This document shows, piece by piece, positions 43,624-52,921 of a stretch of 64,000 bases of DNA (position 1 is the first letter of the stretch; every line of letters begins with the position of its first letter). Source of the stretch: Craspedostauros australis (taxonomy: Eukaryota > Bacillariophyta > Bacillariophyceae > Mastogloiales > Achnanthaceae); the NCBI GenBank assembly GCA_026770025.1, contig JAMXDE010000007.1:1860001-1924000 (forward strand). The letters are read 5' to 3'. Made by a program: the position numbers and the translations under genes. The notes beneath the pieces are model-generated. The model had not been told where the DNA came from and did not search any database. It saw nothing but the letters and a program-made list of their open reading frames with translations.

Positions 43624-45888
43624 CTATTTTGGTTCAGTCCCGTACAATCGGGAATTACTGATGTCACACATTTCGACATCCTGGCGGGGCAATTTTGCAG
43701 TCGTGAATGGTTGGTTTTTACCATAAGTGGAAGTTTTCGACTGGTTCCTGTAACGACGTTTTGATCTGTGATTGCGAGTTTTGGTTCGAGCTTGGGGATG
43801 CCACACACGTTTTGTTCGTGGGGAGTTCACCTTCGACACGTTCACTGGTTTGGGTCCATCTGGGTCAAGGCTTTCCATCACGAGGTCGTAGAGACTGCGT
43901 TTCACAGCCCCATTGAAGTGTGTTGGACGTTTGTGTACTTGCTTGAACCGTTCTTTGACTCGTGCCTTGTTGTAGACTAGGTCAGTAGGGTTGATTGCGT
44001 CGGGTCTTCGTGGAACATTCGTGTGGAGGAGTAGTAGAGTTACGGCGATTAGCATCCAGGCGTTTGCTGCCGCGATGTACCACCCATACTCTACTCCGAT
44101 GGTGATGACTTGGAGTGAAGCGAAGAGGAGAACCATTCCAACGATGCTACCGAAGTAGTTGAAGGAGGTGAAGAGGTTCCAGATGAGGGACCACCAGGTG
44201 TCTTCGTCTTGACTGGAGGCGGCTGTGAAGCATGTCCACGCAGCCATGTCGATGGAGAGGTTGTCCTGTTTGGGAACGTTCTTGCCTTTTGCCTTCGCCT
44301 TGAACTTGAAGTTGTCCTGGTGGCTCTCGGTGTTGTGCGAGAGACGCCAGCGGCGGCACTTGGCGCACCACATGAACGTCTTGTCGTTGACAAGCTTGCG
44401 TTGTGGCTCACCGGGCTTGGGAGCTTTGGACGACCAGCCCTGACCGGCGTTGCGTTTGGCGTCGCGTTCCTTGGGCTTCTTGGAGTTGTTCCTCTTTCCG
44501 TCGTTCTTGGAGAAACCCTTGTGTTGCTCGAGGACGTTAGCGCTTGGGTTTTGGACGACGTTGTTGGCGTACGAGTACCTGGGCACGTTGCTATCTTTGG
44601 TACGCCTGATGGCGTGCCAGCGATTTCCGCGCACTTCGTTCTCGTACGACGACTCGGCCTTGTTACAGATAGCCATCCATGTGAGGTCTTTTGCGGCAAG
44701 CTGGGGGCGAGCGTGCTCGTACGTGAAGACAGGGAGACGCATGAGGATTTCCTCAAGGTCATCCTTCATCACATAGAGAGGACGTCGGTACTGTTCACCA
44801 GACCGGATCTGTCCTCCCGCTTGGAGGAAGGCATCGAGGATCGTTCGGAGGAGACGGAGGTCAAAGCGACCAGCATCGTCGAGGCGCTTGCAGAGGGCAC
44901 GAAGGTGGACCGCCATGAGACCGACGTTCTCGTTTGGAAAACGTCTGCAGTTGACTTCGCGGATTTTGGCTGCGAGGGCGTCTTGCTCGTCCAAAGAGTT
45001 GGCGGAGTTGCTGTTCATGAACTCAACGAAGAGGGTGATGAAGTTATCATGGAACTTTGGCTCGATTCGGTTCATGAGCTGATCTTCTAGACTTGGGTCA
45101 AGGCTGTCGCGGAAGAATGCTGCGGCCGTCCAGTTGTTCTGGACGTCGTAGTGATCCCACTTCAGATGGTACTCGTTGAAGTGCATGGTGGCGTCTTCAA
45201 GAGTGAAAGCGGCTGGAGAGTCAAGAACACAAGTCATCTCTGACTCTGCGTTGCTGTCAGCGATGTACGCCATGGTGAGGAGTCCAGTTTTGGCCATGTG
45301 GTTACGCACCAGGCGGATGAACTGCTGGATGTTGCCTCCCTTCTTGAACTTGTCGGAGAGTCCTTGCTCTCGCTTGGACTGGTTGGTGGAGTCAGCACCG
45401 TTGTGGAGAATTCTCTGTTGTTGAGAGTTGGTCCACCTGGTCTGTGACTCGTCTTGGAGACCGGTCCACGACGCATTTGGTGCGCCTGCGGTCCAGGGTA
45501 CCCAGTTGCGTCCTTGCTTGAGGATACCTCCCATGATGGGGACGGTTGGTTTCCCAGAGAGGTCGTCGTCGTCGTCGTCACTGTCCTCGCCTGACTTTTT
45601 GCTCTTCTTGGGCATGGGTGTTTCCATGTCGAAGAGGCTGTCATCAAGGAAGGACTGGTCCGTCCGGGTTCGTGTGGCGCCGACTGATCGGCTGCGCCCG
45701 AGACCGGAGCGGCTTGGAGTCGCGGTGGTTGTTGCTGCTGCTTGGGCAGTGGCTACAGCCGCGTTCGCTGCTTCTGCAGCGGCTTCGGCCGCCAACGTCG
45801 CCTGTGTGAGGCGGGCGTTCTCGACCGTGATCGCTTCGAGCTGCGCTTGCAGCTCTTCCAGCGTGGCATGGGTTGTCTCTTCCGCCAT
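43624..45888 (-). CDS. Element B gag (754 aa) with C-terminal membrane segments
   Basis: ATG at 45888, TAG at 43624-43626. It begins with an Ala/Glu-rich coiled coil (about 5-55), then a helical gag core of the UBN2/copia type (about 150-440) and a basic Lys/Asn-rich tract. The knuckle is unusual: WC508AKCRRWRLSHNTESH, a C-x2-C-x6-H-x4-H arrangement rather than CCHC. Residues about 563-621 form two or three hydrophobic helices (SIVGMVLLFASLQVITIGV; WYIAAANAWMLIAVTLLLL), followed by a basic tail. Membrane segments are not standard in copia gag. Separate translation of gag and pol is implied by the two stops between them. Confidence 0.85.
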   Translation of the reverse strand: MAEETTHATLEELQAQLEAITVENARLTQATLAAEAAAEAANAAVATAQAAATTTATPSRSGLGRSRSVGATRTRTDQSFLDDSLFDMETPMPKKSKKSGEDSDDDDDDLSGKPTVPIMGGILKQGRNWVPWTAGAPNASWTGLQDESQTRWTNSQQQRILHNGADSTNQSKREQGLSDKFKKGGNIQQFIRLVRNHMAKTGLLTMAYIADSNAESEMTCVLDSPAAFTLEDATMHFNEYHLKWDHYDVQNNWTAAAFFRDSLDPSLEDQLMNRIEPKFHDNFITLFVEFMNSNSANSLDEQDALAAKIREVNCRRFPNENVGLMAVHLRALCKRLDDAGRFDLRLLRTILDAFLQAGGQIRSGEQYRRPLYVMKDDLEEILMRLPVFTYEHARPQLAAKDLTWMAICNKAESSYENEVRGNRWHAIRRTKDSNVPRYSYANNVVQNPSANVLEQHKGFSKNDGKRNNSKKPKERDAKRNAGQGWSSKAPKPGEPQRKLVNDKTFMWCAKCRRWRLSHNTESHQDNFKFKAKAKGKNVPKQDNLSIDMAAWTCFTAASSQDEDTWWSLIWNLFTSFNYFGSIVGMVLLFASLQVITIGVEYGWYIAAANAWMLIAVTLLLLHTNVPRRPDAINPTDLVYNKARVKERFKQVHKRPTHFNGAVKRSLYDLVMESLDPDGPKPVNVSKVNSPRTKRVWHPQARTKTRNHRSKRRYRNQSKTSTYGKNQPFTTAKLPRQDVEMCDISNSRLYGTEPK

Positions 45889-46316
45889 GATGGATAGCGG
45901 GGACTTCTCGAGTAGTCTTCGGACGTCGAGGGGATCGATCTGTTTGCCTTCTCTTGCTCTTGCTCGACTTCACTTCGTTGAGAAGGTGTGCACTGAAGTT
46001 CGATGCAGGCTTTGAGAGGCTCGTACTCGGTCAGCGAGTCCGGTTATAGCTTGCTTTAGCAGAGGCTACTGAAGCTCGACCTTGGGTCGCTTACCTTCAG
46101 CTGGGACTTTTGTCCTCTTGAGTGGCTCGGTTTTCGAGCGTTGGTAGTCTGATTTCAAATCAGATGCATGCGATGAGGACGTGGTCCTTGTTGGGAGCTC
46201 GGTCTGCGAGCTATGCCTTTTGGCTTTGTCTCAGAGAGACTCTTTGCGATCGGTTGGCAGAGGAAGATGCTCGGTGGAGTTGATTAGAGTGTATTTGGCA
46301 ACCACTCGCAGCTACC
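45889..46316 (-). other. Untranslated leader of element B
   Basis: 428 nt between 5' LTR and gag ATG. It starts with the primer binding site; no ORF. Confidence 0.7.
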
Positions 46317-46317
46317 A
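46297..46317 (-). other. Primer binding site of element B, initiator tRNA-Met 3'-end-like
   Basis: On the minus strand TGGTAGCTGCGAGTGG begins with the last base of the LTR. Its complement ends ...CGCAGCUACCA, a tRNA 3' end with U72 and discriminator A. The A1:U72 pair it implies is a hallmark of eukaryotic initiator tRNA-Met, the usual primer of plant copia elements. Confidence 0.6.
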
Positions 46318-47002
46318 GTTAGGATTCGGGCGTAGGCGTCGAATCGGTGGAGAATGCCTCGTGAATCTGCCGGCTTCGGGATAGCCGTGTGATGCAGTTC
46401 AAGAGAGGTGTGCTGTTTGAAGAGTTATAACTGTAACGATGAGTAGTAGAGTGCTTTGTAGCTAATCCTTGTCTGTGTTTATTATGAGTTAGCTTGTGGT
46501 GTTAATAGGGTGAAGAAACGATGTCACACAACTTGGCGAGACCCTGCACTGATGTACTTGGTTCAGTGCTACAGGGTATACAGTCATTACAGCGCCTTGC
46601 TCTCCACACACGTAGATACACTGCAGTGTAGATCATGGCACATGGCAGTGACGACCATGAAGCAGTAGCTGTGGTTGGAGCTGGCTCTCGGATTCCATTG
46701 CTTGAGTTGAAGCATGTTGGATACACGCGTTAAGACTACGGCAGTGGTGCAGTAGTCATCAGCATGGAGGGAATCGAGGTATGTTGTAGTAAAAGGATCT
46801 GAGGAGCATATAGTTCCCAAGGTGAATTGTGAGTCAGGTCGGTCAAGTTTGAGTCATGATGGATTCGTGAATGGAGGAGAGAAAGGAGGAGAAAAAGATT
46901 TGGTGGTCGATCAAGTCGGAAGATTTCGCGCCAAAACAAGAATTTCTCCCATCTGGTTGATACCGTGTTCGGTATTAGTCTGTCCCTCATTGAATCTCAA
47001 CT
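46317..47002 (-). repeat. 5' LTR of element B
   Basis: 686 bp. E2F-like palindrome at 46924-46935, about 70 bp from the transcriptional 5' end. Termini AGTT...AACT. Confidence 0.93.
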
Positions 47003-47052
47003 AACGGACTACTTTTCACTCAGTGTGTTCCTTGTCGCACCTTGAAATTATT

Positions 47053-47077
47053 TTTGGCGCGAAATTTTGGCGCGAAA
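47053..47077. promoter_or_regulatory. Two adjacent E2F-like palindromes in solo LTR E
   Basis: TTTGGCGCGAAA at 47053-47064 and again at 47066-47077, separated by one base. Perfect matches to TTTSGCGCSAAA, in tandem. Confidence 0.6.
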
Positions 47078-47741
47078 CCTCCCACCAACAAATACGGAAC
47101 AATCACTCTTTTCCCTCCTTCTCCCACACTCATTCATGAATCACCACTGACTCAAACACTATCCGAAGTCAATGGGATCAAGACACCTTGGGAACTATGT
47201 GCTCTCCTGAACTACTGTAATGCAGCCAACCTGAATTCCGTTGTCAGCTAAACAACCTGACAACCTTGCATGACAACAGCCAAGAGATCCTCCCTGCTTC
47301 AACACATGCAGGGAATCTTACATCAATTCCCTCGGCCTGACGACCTGTGTTCTCGATCTCAACCTCAATCAAGGTGTCAAGGCTTAGTACTCGAACGTAG
47401 AACTACTACGATGAGATACTGGAGAAAGAGAGAAAGAGAGGACCCGTCCGCCCTCAGCACTGAACCTCTGAAGGTCAGTGCAGAGCCGCACCATTCAAAC
47501 TGACTATCGTTTCTTCATCCTGCATCTCAATCTGATCAACTCACAATGCAGACTATTCAAATAATAAATAGCACAACTCAAGATCAGCACTACAACACTT
47601 ATCTACTTCATTGTCACTAACTACTAATCTCCAGACGGTCGCCCCACGTTGACTTCACAATCAGATTCCCAGAATCTGGCAGTCAACTAGGCCATCCCTT
47701 CCGGATCGTGTCACAACAGCACACGAAAATCCAACTCAAGT

Positions 47742-50368
47742 TCACCACAGAGGCTCGGACAAAGCTCTGGACCGAGGCCTACACAGTGGCCAACATCCTC
47801 ACGAACATCACCAGCACCAATGCCGACGACGTCTCATCCTTTCAGAAGTGGACTGGCAAGCCATCCAAGCTGGTACCTCACCTCGTCCAATTTGGCAGGA
47901 TTGGCATGGTCGCGGATCGGGAACTGATCAAGGGCAAGTTTCGCCACAGAGCCAGGAAGATGGTGATGGTCGGGTATGCGCCTCATCATACGGCTGATAC
48001 CTACCGCTTCTTCAATCCGGCAACGAAGATGATCAAGCTATCTCGCGATGTACAATGGCTGGACTGGGAGCGAATCCATCCAAAACAGGGCATGCAGGTC
48101 TTGGAGGAGGATGATGATGATGACGCGGACGACATCCAACGTCCCACAGGCACTCCAAGTGATGATGGAGATGGGAATCCGGGCAGGGAGGACCCAGTGA
48201 CCGTCACACAACCAAGTCAAGCAACGGCAATGACGGATGCCGACGTTGCAGTGGGGAGGAATGACACCCCACAAAGCGGGTCTGGCACTCCACCGTCTGG
48301 CAACCAATACCGAACCTGGTTCGAGCGATTTGCCAATACCAAACCAGGCAAGGCCGCTACCTTGGCTCAACACCATCCAGCAGCTCGCAAGATGCTTCAG
48401 GCAGTGCAGCAGCGCGAAGCAATGCGCGACACAAACAAAGTGGATTCGGTGGAGCAGCAACTCAACTCACCAACTCCTGATCACCCAAGGGCAACGATGG
48501 ATCGACAGATCGTGGTCCACCAAGCACCAACTGGGGAGGACCAGGATGAGGAGGTGCACTTCGTATTCTCTACACAGGAAGACGATACTCCTACCACCGT
48601 GCGACAGGCTCTATTCGGACCAGACCGAGAACAATGGGCACCATCCATGGCTGAAGAGGTCATGAACTTCTTGTCTCGGAAGGTGTGGAAGAAGGTTCCA
48701 CGCAAGGTTGCAAACAAGGTCGTCAACAAGATCATGCGAACCAAATGGGTCTTTGTGAAGAAGCAACTCTCAGACGGCTCCATCAAATACAAGAGCAGGT
48801 GTTGCAACAAGGGCTTTGACCAAGTACCAGGAGTGGACTTCGAGGAGAGCTTTGCACCAGTGGCAACTGATGCATCCATACGGCTTGGACTCAACATCTA
48901 CCTGTTCCAGGAGGACTGGACAATCGAGATGATTGATGTCAAGGCGGCATTCCTTGAAGGTACCATGGACCGACCAACCTTCATCGAGATACCTGAGGGA
49001 CTACATGAACTGGGCTTTGTCACCAAGCAAGACAGAACGGACAATGTCTTCATGCTCCTCAAGTCGATGTATGGCAATGTCGACGCAGCCATCAAGTGGT
49101 TCAAGACCTACCATGACATGATGGTCAACGCCGGACTCACCCAATCCAAGGCGGACCCATGCGTTTTCTACAAGCGGGTCAATGGCGAGACAACACTCAT
49201 CGTCATGTGCTTCGTGGATGACACCATGCTGATCGGTGAACAATCCGAGGTCAACTGGTTCAAGGCAGAAGTCGGAAAGCACTTCCAATTCACCGATGAA
49301 GGGAAGCTCAAGAAGCATCTCGGAATCATGTACGAGTTCCATCGTGACGAGAATGGACAGGAGTACATCGAGGCAAGAATGAATCACCTTGTGCAGAAGA
49401 TCACCTCAACATTCGAGAGACACAGCGGTAGACCAGCGAAGAAGTACAACACACCAGGTACACCAGGAGTCACCATGATGAAACATGAAGGGGAACCCAT
49501 CCATCACCACATGTACCGGAAGATTGTGGGACAGATCATGTATCTTGTGACGAAGCTACTACCAGAAGGAGCAAACGCAGCTCGAGAGCTCACCAAACAC
49601 TTCTCGAACCCAGGAGAGCAACAATGGAAGGAACTAGAGCGCTTCGTTGGGTATCTTCTTTACCTCGGTGATGACATCAAGCTCACCTACCGGAAACCGA
49701 AGGAACTACGGGTGTTATCCATGGTGGACAGCAACTACGCCACAGACAAGGATACACGCCGAAGTGTCAGCGGAGGAATCCACACCATTGGAGGCAGCAT
49801 CGTTAGCTGGATCTCCAAAACGCAACAAGCAACCACTCTGTCAAGCACCGAAGCAGAGTACGTCTCTCTCAGCATTGGAGCACAGGAAGTCAAGTTCATC
49901 CAAATGCTCATGGAGGAGATACTCCACATCACAACACCAGGCATCATACTTGAGGATAACACGGGGGCGATTTACCTTGTGAAGAATCAGCAAGTCAGCC
50001 AGAGGACGAAACACATCGACGTTCGCTATCACTTTGTGCGAGAACTCTACCAAGACCAAAAGATCACAGTGAGATTCGTTCGGTCAAAGAGCAACGCAAG
50101 CGATATCCTCACGAAGAATGTCACCGAGAAACTGCAGACATATCACGGGAACAACATCAGACACGGTACGGTGTACGGGTACGTATATTGGGAGGACATT
50201 GTGGAGGAAGTGTATGATAACGCACGCCACTTGTTCGACGCGGTACAGAGGGAGGATGTCGAGATTTGGCATGACGTCACCGACCAGACGAAGGCGGGAC
50301 TCGAATCGAGACTGAAAACTCGCGGAGGTCAGATGAATCGTGTGTCTGTACCACGACCGAAACTGTGA
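47742..50368 (+). CDS. Element D gag-pol, last part: RT and RNase H
   Basis: Continues the frame of 26896-29158 after the CAAGT duplication; the GTG at 47708 lies in LTR E and is not a true start. It begins at the end of the integrase domain (WTEAYTVANILTN), then an acidic Pro/Gln/Thr linker and copia RT: TKWVFVKKQLSDGSIKYKSR, IDVKAAFLEG and the CFVDD active site. RNase H has MVDSNYATD, SSTEAEYVSL and LEDNTGAIY, with SDILTKNV near the end. The last 36 residues and the TGA are encoded inside the 3' LTR. All motifs are intact apart from the inserts upstream. Confidence 0.93.
50247..50256 (+). other. Polypurine tract of element D (inside pol)
   Basis: AGAGGGAGGA ends exactly where the 3' LTR begins and also encodes the residues QREDV of pol, so one stretch serves priming and protein coding. 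Confidence 0.65.
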
Positions 50369-50778
50369 CCAAATGTAGTGGTCTCAATACTTTACCCCAG
50401 TGTGCAGAATGCAAGATTGAACATGACACTTGCAAACACCTTGACATTGGAGGACTCCCCATGTGTGTCCTTATGTGTTCAGATTCGGAACATCAACATT
50501 GCAATCTGTGAGCAAGATGGAACCACAGATGAATGCACCAATGGTTCCGAGTACGAATGGGATTGCTCCATAGCCGGAAGCAACATGGATACACAAGATA
50601 AGATCAACAGAGTGGCTGATGTACAACACGAGATCACGATAAGCAGAGCAGCAGAGAGAGAGAGAGAGCAGAATCGGAAATAGAAGAGCTCATAATACTG
50701 ACAGAGAAAAGGTTACCAACCCTCAACAGAAACAGTCTACTTTTACCAACAAGTCTACAGCACCCGGACATTTCAACA
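50257..50778 (+). repeat. 3' LTR of element D
   Basis: 522 bp; differs from the 5' LTR by about six substitutions and an extra GAGA in a GA run. CRE site TGACGTCA at 50272-50279, inside the pol reading frame. Confidence 0.9.
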
Positions 50779-50929
50779 GAGCGCTGGAATCCCCCCTTGC
50801 AGAGGGAGAGTATCTTCCTCTTGGTGCCCCCTGATTTTGTCGCAGGCGGCGGAAAAAGAGGGTCCCCCCCCAAAAGAGAAAGAAGCGGAAGAAAAAGAGG
50901 AACAACGGGAAAAAGTGAGCGCCGGGCGG

Positions 50930-52921
50930 TCACATGCAGAGTGCGGTGATCGCCAGTCGGTCGGCAAGCGGCCACTGAAGATACGCGGTGGGCATGTCCT
51001 CGTTGGCGTGTTGGCGCCGCCACCGTCCATGTTCGGAGACCTCCAGCTTGGTTGCCGCCCGCACGCTGCCCGGACGTCGTCGGGATACGTGTGTCCTTGC
51101 CCCGCGGCGATACATGTGAAACGAGTTGAACCTTGTCGGGATCGGCATGTGTTGGGCCCCGATAGCAGACCGCAGGAAGGGATCACCACGGTCCTGCTAC
51201 TCGAGCAGAGACGGATACACGAACGTGGTGCGGTAGAACTGCGATGTCCAGGGTCGCCCGGACGGATGTTGGGCAACGAAGTCGGCAGGGTTGCGCGTGC
51301 CGCGGAGGCGATGTGCTCGCAGCAACCAATCACCGAGGCTCAGACCAGAGGCCGTGCGGAAAGCCACGACGACGTCTGCCTGACGGCTGCGGTCTGACTT
51401 GGTTTGGAGCGCGAGGCGCAACAGAACCGCACCCGTATTGTCAGGAAGATCGTTGTTGCGTGCGTCGCGCGGATGGAGCAGGGTGACGTCCTCCCAAGTG
51501 ATGCCGAACGCCTCGGAAGCTTGGAGCCACCTGAGCCAACCCACCAAGTTGATGATGGCGGCCATGGCGGCGGTGCGTTGCTGGTGTGTCGTTGCAGCAT
51601 GTTGGTACTGCTGCTGGAAGCTGTGGTCCATGAACCGTACATGGCGCGCGAGTAGCGCTGCGGACGGCCGAGAATCCTCCCCCATGCGTGCGCGCATGCC
51701 CTGTGTGAGCATGGTGTAGCTGAGGTGGTCGGTGGGACTACACGCATTTACGACGACGGGTCGTTGCTTGGCGTCCATCATGGCTGCATCCGGTTGGGTG
51801 TGGCACAGGTTCCATGTCCAAAAAGCCGAGGCAGCACTCCGGAGACCCCGCACGGTACTGAACTTGATGGCGCCGTCGTCTTGACGGTTGCGCCGGGCAG
51901 GGGTTTGCGTGGCGTAGTGTTCCTGCGCCCACATGAGTGGTATAGAGTCCGAGTAGGGAGGGCTGTTGAGAATCGGCGGTTGCAGCGTGGGGACCCCGTA
52001 GTCGGCCCCGAATTGGCGCAGTACGCGGATCTTGCTGCCGTAGGTGGCCAGGGTGCCTGTGGCCCAGTTGTGCGCCAGATCGATGATGCGCATCCGCTCG
52101 AGCCGAAGGAGGTAGACGTCGATGGGAGCGGGAGTCAACTCTCGGCCGGCGTGCACACGCACGGTGCACGCCTCGCACACGAAGGTCCCGAGGATCCCGA
52201 GGTTGGGCGGTAGAGTCAGACCCTTGCTATTGCGCAGCCTGGTGTGGAATGGTGGGCCCACTCGGCAGCACAGCTTATGGTAGCGTGTGTGGCATGGCCG
52301 GTAGTGTTGACCGCCATGCGTGAAGCCAGTATCAGCGAAGTAGCACTGATGGGCGGTCGTGCGCCGGTTGATGGGCCTAGTGCAGCCCGTGCAATTGTTC
52401 GGCGATCCGTTGGTGGTGACGCCAAATCCAGGAATAGAGAGTAGTGTCCAATCTGGGAGGAGTGAGAGAGCGCGTATGAGGAGAGACACGAAGGATGAGG
52501 TTAGGGATGTTGAGAGGAGAGGAGGAAGGAATAAGCAAATCCTGATTGGTGAACACGCCAACCCTGACGAGATGACGAGACAGACGAGTGAAGGTGCGTT
52601 GTAGCACGCGAGGGACGAGGATGACGAATCCTGTATGGAGCGGCTGCTCGGCCCAGCAGCCCAGCAGGAAGTAGATGAGCTGGTATGCCAACTCCGGAGG
52701 GGGAGCCCAGAGTGTGATACAGTCCATGCATCGCTCTGGGTCCCAGGGCTTGTCCCATGCCCGCAGTTGGAGATCAGTCGAGCAATGTGGGAAGGCCAGT
52801 CGGGCGATGGATGCCACGTGCCGCTGACGGAGCGGCGTTGGTGCGAGGCAAGCGGTGAGGATCCGCTCCGATGTCGGCCGCTGATGTGCGGCATTGACCC
52901 AGATCCCGCGGCTGAGACCAT
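50930..52921 (-). pseudogene. DIRS-like tyrosine recombinase, interrupted by in-frame TAG
   Basis: The ATG at 52921 opens a frame that reaches TAG at 51197-51199 and continues in the same frame to TGA at 50930. The N-terminal ~150 residues overlap the RT ORF and may not be translated. A Cys/His cluster (NNCTGCTRPINRR...CHTRYHKLCC...CEAC) precedes the SAM-like arm-binding domain (NWATGTLATYGSKIRVLRQFG). The first catalytic Arg is in LVGWLRWLQASEAFGITWEDV. The second box lies beyond the TAG: FHMYRRGA (H-x-x-R), HGRWRR and the Tyr candidate in PTAYLQW. Without readthrough the product lacks the nucleophile. The stop looks like a single substitution. Confidence 0.75.

Larger units (their letters stand above)
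29183..47002 (-). mobile_element. Ty1/copia element B, interrupted by element A
   Basis: Two 686-bp LTRs (29183-29868 and 46317-47002) differ at three positions, all within 12 bp. The target duplication is AACGG (29178-29182 and 47003-47007). Coding is on the minus strand: gag 45888-43624, pol 43533-40130, interrupted by A, then pol 31602-29946. Order PR-INT-RT-RNase H makes it Ty1/copia. The LTR ends AGTT...AACT are not the usual TG...CA. The PBS (46297-46317) and PPT (29869-29877) sit directly against the LTRs, confirming the boundaries. Length without A is about 9.3 kb. Confidence 0.93.
29159..47736 (+). mobile_element. Solo LTR E, split by element B
   Basis: LTR bases are 29159-29182 and 47008-47736 (753 bp). 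It starts AGTTGAAGTTC and ends AATCCAACT, and is flanked by the 5-bp duplication CAAGT (29154-29158 and 47737-47741) inside the integrase/RT part of D. No internal domain remains, so it is a solo LTR. It is related to the B/C LTRs (same termini, a shared GGGAACTAT-type block, E2F-like sites) but is a distinct subfamily. B landed only 24 bp inside it. Confidence 0.88.
26345..50778 (+). mobile_element. Ty1/copia element D (outermost of the nest)
   Basis: LTRs at 26345-26862 (518 bp) and 50257-50778 (522 bp) begin TGTCGAG and end TTTCAACA. They differ by about six substitutions and a 4-bp GA expansion. One gag-pol frame runs 26896-29158 and resumes at 47742-50368. Everything between is later insertion (solo LTR E carrying B carrying A). 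Without the inserts D is about 5.85 kb, a normal copia size. A polypurine tract, AGAGGGAGGA, abuts the 3' LTR. No matching 5-bp duplication was found: GAGGA lies to the left and GAGCG to the right. The left flank also has a PPT-like string, so one end may have been rearranged. Confidence 0.9.

Noticed and set aside
47708-47741. GTG at 47708 as the start of an independent pol ORF
   Set aside because: These bases belong to solo LTR E and its CAAGT duplication; the pol frame is continuous with 26896-29158.
50930-51199. TAG reassigned to a sense codon in this organism
   Set aside because: TAG ends host-type genes here (e.g. the TspO-like gene at 9228 and the protein at 63324), and TAA/TGA are also used as stops; the standard code is simpler.
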